Origin: Melieria omissa
Taxonomy: Eukaryota > Arthropoda > Insecta > Diptera > Ulidiidae
DNA length: 64,000 bases
NCBI GenBank assembly: GCA_963971225.1
Contig: OZ020267.1
Coordinates: forward strand, 152,635,920-152,699,919
Direction: 5' to 3'
The position numbers and the translations under genes were made by a program. Shown piece by piece: positions 43,501 to 56,360 of the stretch (position 1 is the stretch's first letter; the number at the start of each line of letters is the position of its first letter). The notes below the pieces were generated by a model. The model searched no databases and was not told where the DNA came from. It worked only from the letters and a program-made list of their open reading frames with translations.

Positions 43501-46225
43501 CACGTTAAGCGGCGACACGGTCGTCTTCGTTTTGTGAGGAATGCTCACGAAAAGCGTGTGGCCGCCTGCGGCCTACGCAACACTTTGTGCTGCGCACCGC
43601 TTTGACAATCAGAACGCGAGAGTTAAAGACGCAAGTAACGAGCGGCAGCCCGCACGCGCTGCATCCGACCCTGGCGCTTGGCAGGGGATCGCAAACATTG
43701 CCAGTTATCCGTGTGGGCAGCGCTGAACTTTGGCGGCAACTAGTCAGTCAGCCAGTCAATACGTTGTTGATTTCAGTCACAGTTCAATGTCAACGGCTCA
43801 AGCACCTTGTGCAGCTCACAAGTCGAGTGTGTGCAGGGCTCGCTGTGTGTCGCTGTGTATGTGTGTGTGTGTGTCTCCGTGTGGCGGCTTTTTACTTCGA
43901 GTGCGCTTTAACCTTTTAGTTGTGTGTAGATTGAAAAGATTTTCCACTACGACAATTACGAAGCGTTTTAATTTTTTCCATTATTTTCTGTTTGAATGCA
44001 GGTTAATTACTTTGGCGATTTTGCTGTCTTATTGTCTTCTTGTTTTGACACAAATTCTCAAATTATTGGCGTGCATGCTTTTTGCCTCGGTTTTGTGAGT
44101 TTGGTGTGTGTGGTTGACCTATTTGTAAATTAATACCATTAGTTGCAATGATTGCTATTAATTAATGTGGGCTGCATTTATCTTGCGCCTTCGCACAAAC
44201 ACACACACACACACATACGTACATACCTGTTTATCATTTGGGGTTTTTTCAATGTCTGCTTCTTTAATGCTTTTTGTATTTTATTGTGGAATTTCCAAAT
44301 AGTTTTGCGGTTTTTTGCCACAGTCGAAGGTGTTTTGCTGCTCCGCTTTTTCTTGATTTTTTCTCTGAAGTGGTAAATATTTATTTGCAACCTGTTTGTT
44401 ATTCTAGAAATTGTTTTATATATTCACAAAATATGTTTTAATTGAAGAATTCAAGAGAAGAAACAATGTTGTTTCTTCACGTGTAAGTCACATACGAGTA
44501 ACATTGAATTCTTCACAGCAGTGCATCAAAACATATTCAATTTTTACGCCCATTACCCTCAATAGTAGTCACTGCCAAAGCTGATTAACTCTCAACCTCC
44601 CATTCAATTTGAAGAATGATTGTGTTAAATTAAACGCATATTTCTATTACACACCAACCGATTGGTATCCAAAAGGTTGCTGCGAGCCATCAAGGCTCGT
44701 TTAAAGCGGCGGCCGAAAGACCAACACCAACGCTCTGCTGGTTTGACAGCGAAACTCCATTTATTCGAAGGTTTCTAATTGAAAACAAATTGGCTAGTTT
44801 TTTGATATCAAGGCTCGTGCAGACCACACTGCGAGCGCAAAGCGTTGGCCGCTGCATTGTTTGAATAAATGCGGCCACAATTAATCAAAATGATAAGACA
44901 CGACGCAGCGCTGTGCAGCGCATCGCCTCGACTGGCATTTGGCGCCATGCGGCTGAACGCACTTTGCCAATCGCCATGAGTCGCCGAGGCGCTTAACGGA
45001 ACTTGAAAACATTTTTGATTCGGCTGCATAAGTTGGCCAACACAACGGCCACAGTCACCAGCAACTAGTTTTTAACTTAATAATTTTTGTAAATTTTTTT
45101 ATATGTATATATTTTTTTTATTTTTTGAAAGTGTATCAACCACGAAACCAAAATTTGCATCTTTCGGTGTCGCATTCACGGAGCAACGCGAAACGGTTTA
45201 ATGAAATTTAAATTTTTGATTACTCGTTTTCTGTGCACAGTCTGCGCTGCTGCAAAAAGCGTTTAAAAAATAACCGAATCGTACTGAAAGATATATAGAA
45301 TTAATTCAATTTCAAGCGAAATGAAGGTCGCCAAGCCAACCCGCCAGTCAGCGTTGACATGGCGCTCGAATTCTGTTGCTGGCCGCAACTTTCGGTTATT
45401 TTGTTTAGTTTGTTGGCTATTGTTGTTGTTTTTGTTGTGGCTGCTGCTGGCGTCATCTAACCTGTTGATGACACACAACAGCAGCGAATAGCTGCAGCTG
45501 TTGCTGTACCTGTTGTAGTTGTTGCGTTTTATATGCAAAATTATGTGTTAATTTATTATTGTTTGTGTTTGGATATTTCTCCGCGCTGCACAAAACCTGT
45601 GTATGCATACTTGGTTGTTGTTGTTGTTGCTGGCGCGAATCGTGTTGGCATGGCGCACCGCTCGTTCTGGTTTGCAGTAGCTGAACAAATCAAATTTAAA
45701 TGCAAACAACTTTCGAGGCGAGTAATAAAACATGGAAACTGCCGCTATTTGCCAAAGTGCCGAGGAAGCGGCGAACGAGCGAGCGAACTGTTGAAGTTTA
45801 AATTGAAATTTGTGATTTATTTTGCCAACAAATGTGCAGCATTGCAGGGTTAATGTTGGCGGCGGCATTTTGGCTGGCTGGGGCGCAGCAACAATGACCC
45901 ACGCGCAGCATTGGTGCGTGTGGTCGGTCGCTGGGTGTGCTGTGGCCAAATGTACTCGACTGCAGAGGTGTGCGCGCCACACATCTGTGTTTCATCTTTT
46001 TAGGGTCGGCTTAATGGGGTTTTCGTGTTCGTTGTTAACTTTTGGCTTTTGGTTTTCTTCTCTACTTCATTCCATGCACATTTACAGTGATGCTGACCCA
46101 TTGCCCAAAGTCGAGATTTCAATTTGACGCACAAATTTGGTAGCACTTAATTTTTGTGAAATAGATTTTTAAGGAGCTATAAGTATACAAAATTTGTCAT
46201 CATTTGAGTGCAAAAAATATATATA
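40561..46225 (+). other. Btk29A: Giant intron: no recognised gene
   Basis: No exon recognised. Holds a nested hairpin at 44442-44515, a GT run near 43859-43872, a (CA)n run near 44199-44212 and a GC-richer block 43390-43740 with several TCAGTC initiator-like words but no matching downstream element. Frames on both strands overlap and lack domains. Confidence 0.5.
44442..44515. repeat. Nested hairpin
   Basis: Outer arms TTGAAGAATTCAA (44442-44454) and TTGAATTCTTCA (44504-44515) are inverted. Just inside the left arm, GAAGAAACAA and TTGTTTCTTC (44457-44478) form a second hairpin with a two-base loop. Flanking ATATGTTTT and AAAACATAT words extend the outer symmetry imperfectly. Confidence 0.7.
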
Positions 46226-46845
46226 CAGTCGCTCACAAAAGTATTCGTACAGCACTCTGTTCTCAAATAAATGTCTTGAATCTTCAAAACAAACCAAGTT
46301 TTTGAGTTCCATTTCGTTAGTGTGTTTACCACAATACTTACACTCAAGACTCCAACAAATATCTTAACAGAATGTTCGACGAGACCATAATTATGTAGAC
46401 GAAACTTTGAAAAATTCAATTTTTTTTATTCCACAAAAATATTCGTACAACAATAACAAAAGACAAAGAATAGATGGTCTATTGGAAGTGTCCTGTTGGA
46501 AGTGATATTCCTCATCCAACCCCATTTTTTCTGCACTCTGCTGTAAATTGTTCTTAAGGATATTGAAGTATACGGTTTTGTCCATGATGCCTTCTATGAG
46601 CACTAAATTACCCACTCCTCGAGCAGACATACAACCCCATACTAAGCAATTGCCGCCACCGTGTTTCACAGTGGGTTTTAAATTCGTTTTTTCATGGCTT
46701 CTCCTGGCTTTCTCCACACTAACTGACGGCCATCCAATCGAAAAATATTGTATTTACTCTCGTCACTAAATATAACACGGCTCCAAAACTCATCTTCCTT
46801 CGATTCATGATTTCTTACAAACAGCAATCTCAGTTTTTCTGGAGG
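46226..46845 (-). mobile_element. Truncated Tc1-family element
   Basis: The 3' end (minus strand) carries a typical Tc1-type terminal repeat starting CAGTCGCTCACAAAAGTATT at 46226, preceded by TA (46224-46225). The opposite terminal repeat is missing. Transposase similarity stops near 46840, where a LINE relic begins. The terminal word pair TACGAATA-TTTTTGTG also appears internally near 46440-46450, so the 3' part is rearranged. Confidence 0.85.
46475..46838 (-). pseudogene. Broken Tc1-family transposase
   Basis: On the minus strand, PPEKLRLLFVRNHESKEDEF leads into WSRVIFSDESKYNIFRLDGR (first catalytic Asp in SDES). A frameshift follows near 46695 in the KPGEA region, then KTNLKPTVKHGGGN and VWGCMSARGVGNLVLIEGIM, and finally EYHFQQD (second Asp). 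The third catalytic residue and the C-terminus are missing, because after QQD the frame enters unrelated low-complexity sequence. The N-terminal DNA-binding part is also missing. It is non-functional. Confidence 0.9.
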
Positions 46846-47300
46846 ATTTCTTTCACAACAACAGCAACCAATCAGCCAATTGGTGTTCTAATGGGCGATT
46901 GTCCGTGGGGTAGGCACGCAAAGAGGTTGGGAGTGTTTTTGTATGATTTGGGTGGAAGTTTCATGGAGGGGGAAGACATTGTATTCATCTTTTATGCACT
47001 TAGCAGATCTAACGAGTACATGCCCAAGCGACATATTCAAATTTATCAGACCCTCCAAGTGGCTCTTATCTGCCAGAAGTAAATAGGTGAAGTAGCCACT
47101 TAACCTACCTTCCTATCTATTCACTTGCCTTTCTCTCCCTAGAAGAAGGAAGTCTCACTTGGCTAACTTTTTCTTCGACAATTTATAGGATCTCCCCTAT
47201 AGGACAATTCTCAGTCTACTTAACTTCGTTTAAAACTGGTTTTGTGGGAAGCTCCCCTCGGGGCATCCACTTCTACAAACCCACATTATTACTCTATATT
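46846..47300 (+). mobile_element. Decayed LINE 3' end
   Basis: The plus strand contains QPIGVLMGDCPWGRHAKRLG, a decayed form of the LINE tail 'GV.TGHCP.G.HA..LG' seen in the other elements here. In a second frame there is FKFIRPSKWLLSAR near 47034-47078, matching the usual C-terminal FI..S.W. The following 200 bases, with CTCCCCT words, would be the 3' UTR. There is no clear tail and no target duplication. It abuts the truncated Tc1 element. Confidence 0.5.
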
Positions 47301-50300
47301 TTGTTAAGAAAACTAATCAAGATAAATATGAAAAAAAATTTTAATCTTTCATTATTTGAAGTAATTGTCATAGCCAACTTTCGTGTTGATAAACAAAAAT
47401 TCTTATTATTTGAGTGAACATTTACATTTTGTTGATTAACATTTTTGACATCCTGTCACTACCAGCACCACACTTGTCAAGCAATAGTAAACATTCGTTT
47501 GCTTTTAAAACACAAATGATTAGCCATTCTGAAACATATTTTTACGCACATAACTCACTACATTCTATGCTTCTTCCCTTTATTTGTCATTATTGTTTCA
47601 CTCACAGCTGGTGGCTGCAAGTCTGTTGCACTTTGTAACTGGCTGAAGCTGTAGTTTGAAGTCTTGTTGGCCTGACCAACAGTCCAGATCAGTAACCACA
47701 GCTTTGTCATGCAAAACAATGTCAGTTGCAGCAATTCGCAATCAATTAGCAGCTGCTGCACTGGTCCACCTTTAGACCGCAACAATTCTCTTTTGTTCAC
47801 TCATTTCAATTGCAAATTGTTGTATAGAAAATTCTTTGTCTTGAAAAATATGAAATTTGAAATGTGTAAAGCTTTATTAATAATAGATTTTCTTTCTTTT
47901 ACTTTCAGGTATGTACCTATGCACTAATTGGCATTACAATTGTTTGTAGAGGTAAAGTTTCACACAAATTGCAAAACTAAGCGCAGTGGGCTTCTGAAAA
48001 ATGAGCACTACGTGGTATTCAAATTTTGTGAATATTTTTAGAGTTAGTTTTTTATTTTGCCCAATAACTAAACACTGAAACGAGTCAAATATAATTTGAT
48101 TGCATATTGTATTTCGACTAAAGTTCGCTTTGAGCACCCAGCACACTCACCCGCTGACGACAGCTCGCAAATGCCGAACACATTACGCATTGCTGTCAAC
48201 GCCGCCACAAGGTGTCTGTTCAAAGTTATTAACCCGCAAATTTTCACAGCACGCACCGATTTGTGTTCGTCGCCAGCTGCTGTCTAATGTAGAATCGGCG
48301 TCAGCTCTTTGCTATAAATTTAATTAAACGTTTTCGAAAATGAATGTCAACATAAATTATATGTAATAGTGGCAAATGTGCCGCCAACCACAACAAAAAC
48401 AACAGCAACAACACGCCATAAATTCTCAAGTCTATGCGGCGTCTGTTGTTGTTGCTGTTGTTGAGTGTTTTAATAATTTTCGCATGCAAAGTGTTATTAA
48501 CCTTAATTTTTTCCATTTCCATTTGTGTTTTTTTATTGTTCAGCCAACTTTAGTGCGTTTTCACATAAGGCAACATTAGACAGCAACAAAGTGCAGTGGT
48601 GTTGTTGTTGTTGCTGTTGACTGTTGTCGTTTTTATCATTTCCTGTTTACAATTGTCCGTTTGCATGTGGCCAAGTGTTTGTGTCTGGTTTTGTATTGAG
48701 TTTGTGCCTTAAGTCTTTCGTTTAAATGCGCTGTGCATGTTTATAATTTTAATTGATTCTTGACGTTTGTTGTTGTGGCACTGTTTGCGGTTATTATTGC
48801 TGCTGCTATTATATTATGTGACAAATGTATTATGCGGCGCGCAGTTTTGCAATTTTGCAAGAGCGTGTCGTGAAAACAATTTGTTACAAAACCACAAACA
48901 GCGCAAATATTCTCACGCTTTGCGCCCACAAACGTCGACCGGCGGCGCACTTAACCTTAATTTTTTTGGTTAATTAACTTGGCAGTTGCATGCGCGAAAG
49001 TGGCCACACGAACGCATGCGGGTAGATTAGAGAAGTTTCTAGTGTTTTTATATTTATTTATTTATTTGCTGTTCAAGCGGAACGAGGTATGCATACTTCA
49101 AGTAAAACTTTTTAGTATTAAATAAATTTAAAAAAATCGCTTTGAGGTCTAATAAAGATACCAATACGTAGGTTATTGTTGCCAAAAGAATGAACGATTT
49201 TGCAACAAAGTTGTGACATGTGGGTCGAAGATGGATTGAAGCTTGTGACCTAATTTGACTTCAATGTGAAATATATTTACACTTAAATATTATTTCGATT
49301 TTAGCCTCACGACTTTTCTTTGTTAGCAGCTGCTTTGTGATTGAATTCGTGTCTTCATTGGAATTGTTGGCAACACTATCAGCTGCTCCTGCATGCCATT
49401 ACAAATAAACTAGCACACGCTTCCCCACACGTCGTTGTCCTTCGTCTATTGTATGCAAACAAACATAGTTATTCCTCTTTTGTGTTTTATGTTTCATGCA
49501 ATTTCTATTGTACTCTTTCTTCTTTTTTTGCAAAGTCTGCTCAACACACTTAATGACCGTAGAGTAGTTCAAAAAGTCAGCAATTGTTTGCTTTATTTGC
49601 AATTTCATTTCTCTGTTTCGATTTAGCTGTCTTTGCTCCAAATTTTTTATGGCTTTTCAGCGCAAACTACGCGCTGCAGTTCAGTGGCGCATGGCCTCAT
49701 ATTTAGACGTCTCACGTCCCGCGCACTTACTCCCAGCTGCCATGGATTGCATAACGTGCGTCAGTCCTTGCGCGTGTCGCTCTGAAATGCTCTCACCCAG
49801 CCACTTGGCTTTTATCGCGTTCGCCGCTCCACTTGCCGCACGCAGTAAAACTCCAAACTTGAACAAAGTGCCACAATGCGGCTACTTTGTAGATCTTCTT
49901 CTCGCAGCAGCAGCAGCCGCCGCACACAAAAACAATAACAAGCAACGCTGCTCATCAACGCGTCTCGCCGTTGCCATCTCGCCCACTGTCGTGCTATCAG
50001 TTTCGTTCATGCCTTGGTGGCGCTCATGTGGAAAGGCGATAAATTGTGTGCAACAATTTTGTTTGCAAAATGCCGTTTTCCATTTTCCACTGCGCTCTGC
50101 GCACTTTGCGCTGTTTTCATCCTTTGCTGTCGCTGCGACGCTCATTGTGTGCGGCCAGTGGTGTTGTTGTTGTTGCTTCAGTTGTTGCTATTCGCTGAGT
50201 GCACATTTAACCAAACGTTGTTATCTGCATTACGTATTTGATTGTTGTTGTTGATTGTTCATTGTTGATGTCGTTCGCGTTCGCAGCGTATTAAACGAAA

Positions 50301-53300
50301 AGCCTCAAGCACAGCGCCGCGTAGCGTGGCGTGGCCAACGCATTTTGCTGTCAGAAAGTGTGGCATACTTTTTGGCTTTGCTTTTGTTGTAGTGCAACTT
50401 TTTAAGCCTCCCAACTTTGTTGGCCAAGCATCGTTCAAGTGTTTGAGGACAGTTAATTACAGTTTGGTACGCAGCCGCTCGCAATAAGTATTTGAAAAGA
50501 TTGGAATAGGCACGTTTCAACACCTAAAACTATGCAAGAAATAATGGTTTACACTATTCTTGAATTATGTAATAATATAAAGTAAGAAATTAAATACTAA
50601 AAATAAATACAAAAAATAATAAAAAAAAATGATAATAAATAAAATAAATAATAAATCAGAAAATAATAAAAAAATAAATAATAAAAAAGTAATAAATAGA
50701 AAAAGAACCATTTTTTAAAAGCCACTGTTGCATTTCGTACGGTTTCGAAAGAAAGAAAAATTATAAATCTGACAATCGGTGACAGTCGCCAATTAGAAAG
50801 ATTTTGCCATCACTAAGGAAAAAGAAGGAGGAAGGAGAAAAAGCAATTTAAAGTTGAGATCGATAAAAAGTGAATCAATCAGTAAAAACAATTGTCGAAC
50901 AAAAAAAAAACAAGTAAAATTACACAGTACAACAATTTTAAACTTTGCTCTTCAGCTCTTCAAGTTTTTATACTTTCCGTGTAAAAATCTATAAGGACCC
51001 CTTTAACCTTTATGTGCGAATTACAAAAAACTCAGACGCGCTGGACTATAACTTTGTTCGGCAAAAATGATCAGTATGACGTCCTCTTTCAGAAATCTAC
51101 GGCCGTTACTCTGTTGCAGAAATGCTGTTGTACAGTGTTATTAACAAAACAAAAGACAAAATTCTTATATTGTAGAAAAATAACCCCCTTTTTCCTATGC
51201 AGATCCAGCACACATTTTCTATTACTCGTGATTTTATCTTCAATAACTGTATTTCTTTTCGCACTGAACTGTTGAGTGCTTTTGCTTGCTTGAGATTCAG
51301 CTGGAGATTTCTAGCCGCTGGCTTTAAGTGCTGCGCTTCAAGCTTAAGTTCGGCTCATTTCTTGGTTCAAAGCCAACGAGAACATAGAGCCAACGAGATC
51401 AACTTTTTCTACACTGCTGCTGTTGTGGTTGTTGTTGTTGTATTGAGACCATTATATCAATCATGGACAGACGCTCGCGGCAGTCGCAGTGACAGCGGCA
51501 CTTGGTAGTGCGTTGCAATGTTTTTGTAAAGCAATTCGAATGCCGTTGTTGCTGTTAAAATGTGTCTATGTGTTGGTGTGCTGAAAAACGATAGACACGA
51601 CAGCAGCAGTAACAGTGACAGTAGTAGATTTCATTTTTTTACATGTAACGATTTGTGGCTGCAATAAGTGTTTAATTGTAGTTTACACTTTTGAAATCAT
51701 TTTCGTTGAAGAAGTCGAATGTTGTGCGTGGGTGGTGGTTATATATTTGACAAGCATTGCGAGAGTGTTTGCGCCTCAAAGTATGCACACATATATATGT
51801 TTCTACGAAAACATCGTAATAATGACCTTCATGTCCCCACTGTGGCATAGCATACACTTAGGATGAAACATAAAATTCGCCAAGTATTTTAACCTTTCAT
51901 CTTTGTTGTAAGCACTGTAATTCTAAGAATTCTATAGAACGTTGTTTAGTTAATAAATGAAATTAAATACAAAAATTCATACAAAAAAAATTTAACAACT
52001 AAATTTGATAAACTCTACGAGCTTTACTTGTACTTCGTCCGTTTGTGTAAATAACCACTTGACGCCCATTCGCCACTACAGAGCCACTTCATTTTTTACG
52101 CTCAATGCTGAACTTGCAGCAAAAACGGCTACATGGCTACATTAAACGAGCAGCACAATTGTTGCTAAACTCTCTTTTTTTGGCCAACAGTCAACAATAG
52201 CCACCAACTCCTCTTCAAGTACGAGACGAGAAACTGAAAAACTAGCCACTCTGGCTGCCAAGCAACACTTTGCACTCGGTTCTTTTTGTTTTGTAAATTG
52301 GTTTCCGTCATAACGGCCGCAAACGGTGAGACAAGCGCAGCCAGCTTAAAGCTTGCAGCTTGCCGAACCATCGAGAGTCGGCCAACTATTTCTTGCTCGT
52401 TGCTACCTTTGCAATGTGCAACGTCGAGCATTAGCATTTGTTGCGCTGATTTATTTTGCACACATTTATGTTGCGCAAGTGTTCCTTCTTCTTTATTATT
52501 GTGGAGCGGGTTTCTTCGTTAGTTTTCATTTCATTAGTTTGGCTTGTTGCCGTTGTTGGTTACACACTCGAGCCATGTTTGCGTACTTATCTGCGCTTAT
52601 TTTTTCGGTATTGTTTCAGCAAAGGTTTTCATCTTGCAGAGAGAAAAAGTTTGCTTGAAAATATGCAAAGATTTAATGGGTTTGAAGGCCACTGACTTGT
52701 CGTTTGCTGTTTCGGCATAGACATTATTTTTCCAGGCATACTTTTAGGATGAGCGCATTGAGTATTCGACAATTTTAAAAGTAGCTGCAGTTATTTTCAT
52801 AGTTTTCTGCACTAATGATGAAATATTCGGAATTGCAAAAGTCTCTGCTGCCTCTGCCACTTTCATCACAGCGCATTGTGTGCCATGTGCTCGGCTCAAG
52901 GCCTCCGTGTTTCCTGCAACACCGAGTTGTTGTTGGTTTGTTTTCCACTTTAGTGTCTGGCCACTTTGCTGGCTGCAATCGAGACGGCAGCATTAATGCT
53001 GTTGCAGTTAACTGTTGCGTTGTTGTTGCCATTTGAATTGGCCAGTTGAGAGTGGCCGGCAGCACTTGACGCGCACTGACGCGGTTTGAAGTCGAGTTTT
53101 CACAACAATCTCGACGGCAACATGTGCACGTTGTTGTTGCTGAGCTCATTATAATTGTATTTCTGACGCTGTAAAGCAATAACAAAAACAGCAGCAACGG
53201 CAAATAAGCTTTCGTCTGCCAGTCGTTTCTCAGTTTACGTCAAAACGCTGATACAACTTTTACGTTAATGTTTCTGACGACAATAGCGCCAACTACTACT

Positions 53301-53630
53301 ACAGCAACAACAACAACAACGTCAAAATGGCCATAACCACTTGTGTTCGTAGAGCCAGCTACCTGAGCTGATGTTGTTGGTTGTCGATGTATTGTTTTTG
53401 TTGTTGCTGCATGCGCTGCTGTCGTGTTTCTCTTCTCCCCATTAACTGTGTTCGCTCAATTCAACACGAAATCAACTCTGCTCAACTCAACTGCGATGCC
53501 ACTCTCCGCAACTCAACTAAGCTGCACATGTGCGTCAATTTTATAGCAACAACAATAACAACAAACACAAGAGCAGCTTTAACAACAACAGGTTGCAAAG
53601 GCAGCGAGCGATTTTGAATTTCTTCAGCGC
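47301..53630 (+). other. Btk29A: Giant intron: no recognised gene
   Basis: Long stretch without recognised exons. It includes an AT-rich simple region (50570-50705, AATAAATAATAAA words) and many TTG/CAA runs (48600-48620, 51418-51440, 53300-53320). The longest open frame not tied to a transposon (49649-50254, 201 codons) is Cys/Ala-rich through triplet runs and was rejected. Confidence 0.5.
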
Positions 53631-53665
53631 TCAGTTGAGTTTTTAACATTTACTGCAAAAGATCG
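53631..53665 (+). promoter_or_regulatory. Candidate TATA-less core promoter (Inr + DPE)
   Basis: The initiator TCAGTT is at 53631-53636 with A+1 at 53633. A downstream promoter element AGATC begins at 53660, exactly +28, and fits RGWYV at all five positions. Fly DPE promoters require this precise spacing. Downstream sequence has 5' UTR character (see the next feature). Two short motifs can coincide by chance, so confidence is moderate. Confidence 0.45.
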
Positions 53666-54016
53666 CTGCGTTTGTTCATCGCTAAAGAAAATCACAATTT
53701 AATTTCTGAAATCGAAACAAATAAAGCCAATGTGTTTAGTATCGCTCGGAATTAAATGAATAGCTGTGCGCCCGCATAATCGTCAAGTTGCGCCTGGGGC
53801 CGTCTTGAAGATCGAATCTGCGCCGAGAGTGACGAGTAACGCGATCGTGATTGCAACATTAGGCAGTTGTTGCTTTTAACAACTGCAATTGTCGTCGTTG
53901 CCAAAGTGCACCAAAAAGTGCAAAAGTGTAAAATTCGAAAAGAAAAACGAGCAGTGAAAAAGTGCACCGAAGAGGAATCAACGATATAGACACACAGTCG
54001 GTTACGTCTTCATTTC
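53633..54016 (+). other. Candidate non-coding 5' exon
   Basis: About 380 bases downstream of the Inr/DPE pair, without a long frame, become strongly A-rich with AAAAAGTGCAAAAGTG and GTGAAAAAGTGCACC words typical of fly 5' leaders. The stretch ends at a possible donor GTATGT (54017). The exon side reads TTC rather than the preferred AAG, so the donor is only fair. It could supply another Btk29A leader or start a separate gene to the right. No coding exon is visible to join it to in this window. Confidence 0.35.
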
Positions 54017-56341
54017 GTATGTGAAGTTTCTTAATTAGCCAACATTAAAACAGCAGTGGAAGTGAACAGAAGAACACATATGCACTCGATGTCTGTACAT
54101 GTGTGCGTACTTGCGTACATACTATAACTGCATACATATATATATCTGCCTGTGCCGACAATTTCATTGTGTTTTCCTCATTGTGGCCGCTTGTACGAAT
54201 TCGGGCTGCTATTGTGACTTCTGCTTTGGCTTCTTTTTTCCGACCAACAAGTTGCGAACGCAGCGCAAGCTTGGCCAAAATGGCGTCTATTGTCTTGGCT
54301 TGTGGGCTCTGTGTTTTTTTTTCCTACTTTGGTTTTTGTGTTTCTTTCTTGAGTTGTTTTGAGGTTTTTGTTATTTTCAGAAACCTCAAGTTTTGCAAGT
54401 GATTATTATTTCGGTGGGTTTTTCTTCTTTTTGAAATTTAAATGTTGTTTTCTAATTCTTGGCTGCCGCACGAAAAAGCTTAACACTTCAGCACGCTTGA
54501 CTTGAGCTGCTCATTGATTGACTCAAGCAAAGCAAAGCAGAGTTTAAGGTCTAAAATATGAAGTTTTAAGCTGAGAAAAGCAGTGCATAGATTCGTTTAT
54601 TGAGTGCTAGAAGATTACTGAAAGGATTTGCCTCCATTAACAAATGAAACACAGGGTTTTGGTCCATAAAATTCCCTCATTTTCAAGACTTGTCTGTGCA
54701 AAAGTTACTGAAAGAAATAAGCTTATTTTTCCCATACTTTTTGACACATTTCATTTGACTTATTCGAACTGTTTGAACTCAACACTATACAGAATTTTAA
54801 AATTCAATGTGTTGCACCACAAGTCTGAGTGTTGTGGACTCAAACGTAGACCTAACTTATACCCTCTGCTGTATTTTACTATTCTCTTTGATCAATTTTC
54901 GTTCTTGTGTCTCAAACGCTCCAACATTAAACCACGAAAAGGTCACACAGCTGGCCATGAGTTAAAGCCTCTTCATAGTTCGTGCAATCAAAGGCCGAAG
55001 AAACCAATGCGCCTCTTCGAGTAGTTAGAGCACATTTAAAATTCAATTTACAAATTTTTGCTTTCTGATTTTTTATCTGGAAGTTTGTTGTTGCGGCTTA
55101 TTTAATAAAAATTAACACTTTAATTGCGTACACAATGAAGAAGCACAGTGTAGTCAAACAGGTTCGTAGCTTATAAATGTGAAACATCTACAGCCGCAAG
55201 CAGCAACGAGCAGCTGAGTAGCTGAGTGGCTGAGAATTAAGTTAACTGTAATGCCAGTTTAAACATTCTAGCGGCCGTAGCATTCGAGGCAAATCCATAC
55301 AAATGGAAGAAATAAATAAGCGCACAAGTGGCGAGTGAGAAGCGAAAATCTTAAAGCGCCAGCAAAGTGTTACAAAATCGTACTAGAAATACTAATAAAA
55401 AACAACAACAATACAAAAAAGTAATAAAAGTGAATTAGACTGTTTTGTTGGTGTAGTTGTTGTTACTGCTGCTGCTGGATGGGGATGTGTATTAAGCGCG
55501 CAAAACAACGAATAACGGTGCTAATCACGTGCTGTCTGTCGATGTAGTGGTATTGCCGAAAGGTCAGCTAACGTTACAAGCGGACAAGTGATTCCAGCTG
55601 AATTGGATTTAAATGAAATGAAATGAAGTGCATTGCTTGACGTTTGCTTCAATGTGCGGAAAATTTTACAATATAGCAAAAATATTATTGTAAAAAAAAC
55701 AACGCGTAAACATAACAGAAATTCGAGCTACTAAATCCACAGCATCCGCCGTTGTGGCAGTTGGAAAGTTCCGCCGCCACCTACAGGCGTCAACTGAAAG
55801 TGTCGTTGGCACACTTTGTGTGTGTGTGTGTGTTTGTGTGCGCGAAAGTGAATTGTTGGCTGCCCATTTGGACGCCTTCGCTGCGTTGTAATATCTACAA
55901 AAACCGAGCCAGGGCACAACTGTTGTTGTTGCTGTTGCTAACACAGAAAACAGCCAACAGAAAACTTGGTCAAGTTTGGTCCAGCAACGTCGACGTACGT
56001 AAAAGACAAGACGGCATTTCGTTGACCTGATACGACGGAGACCGGAGCGCAAAAAGCAGTCGTTGGCTTTTACTTGCGCGCAACTACAACGCTGCCACAA
56101 CAACAACAAAGCGCCAGCTGTAATTTTTAGCCGCAAGCCAGTGCCGCCTGTTGCTAGTTGCCAAGTGCGAAGTGCCAACTGCGAGCGGGTGGCAACGCTG
56201 CGGAACTATGATGCTTCTATCCGCATTGAAGCTGGGTATGTTTTTTTGTTTTTATACCATTTCCGAACTGAGTTTTTGTTCACTGTAACTGAATAGTTGA
56301 ATTCAAACCATAAGCCAAACGAATTGCCAAGAATTTACGAA

Positions 56342-56360
56342 TGTGTGTGTGTGTGTGTGT
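56342..56360. repeat. (TG)n microsatellite
   Basis: Nineteen uninterrupted bases of TG repeat, followed by an imperfect GCGTGTGCG extension. Confidence 0.9.

Noticed and set aside
49649..50254. Longest non-transposon open frame (201 codons, + strand)
   Set aside because: Composition is Cys/Ala/Leu-rich because of GCAGCAGCAG and TTGTTGTTG runs. No domain or signal is seen, other frames overlap it on the opposite strand, and no splice or promoter context supports it.
54644..55024. 126-codon frame on the + strand downstream of the candidate 5' exon
   Set aside because: No domain. Its position near the Inr/DPE promoter is suggestive, but the residues look random and I find no matching splice acceptor.
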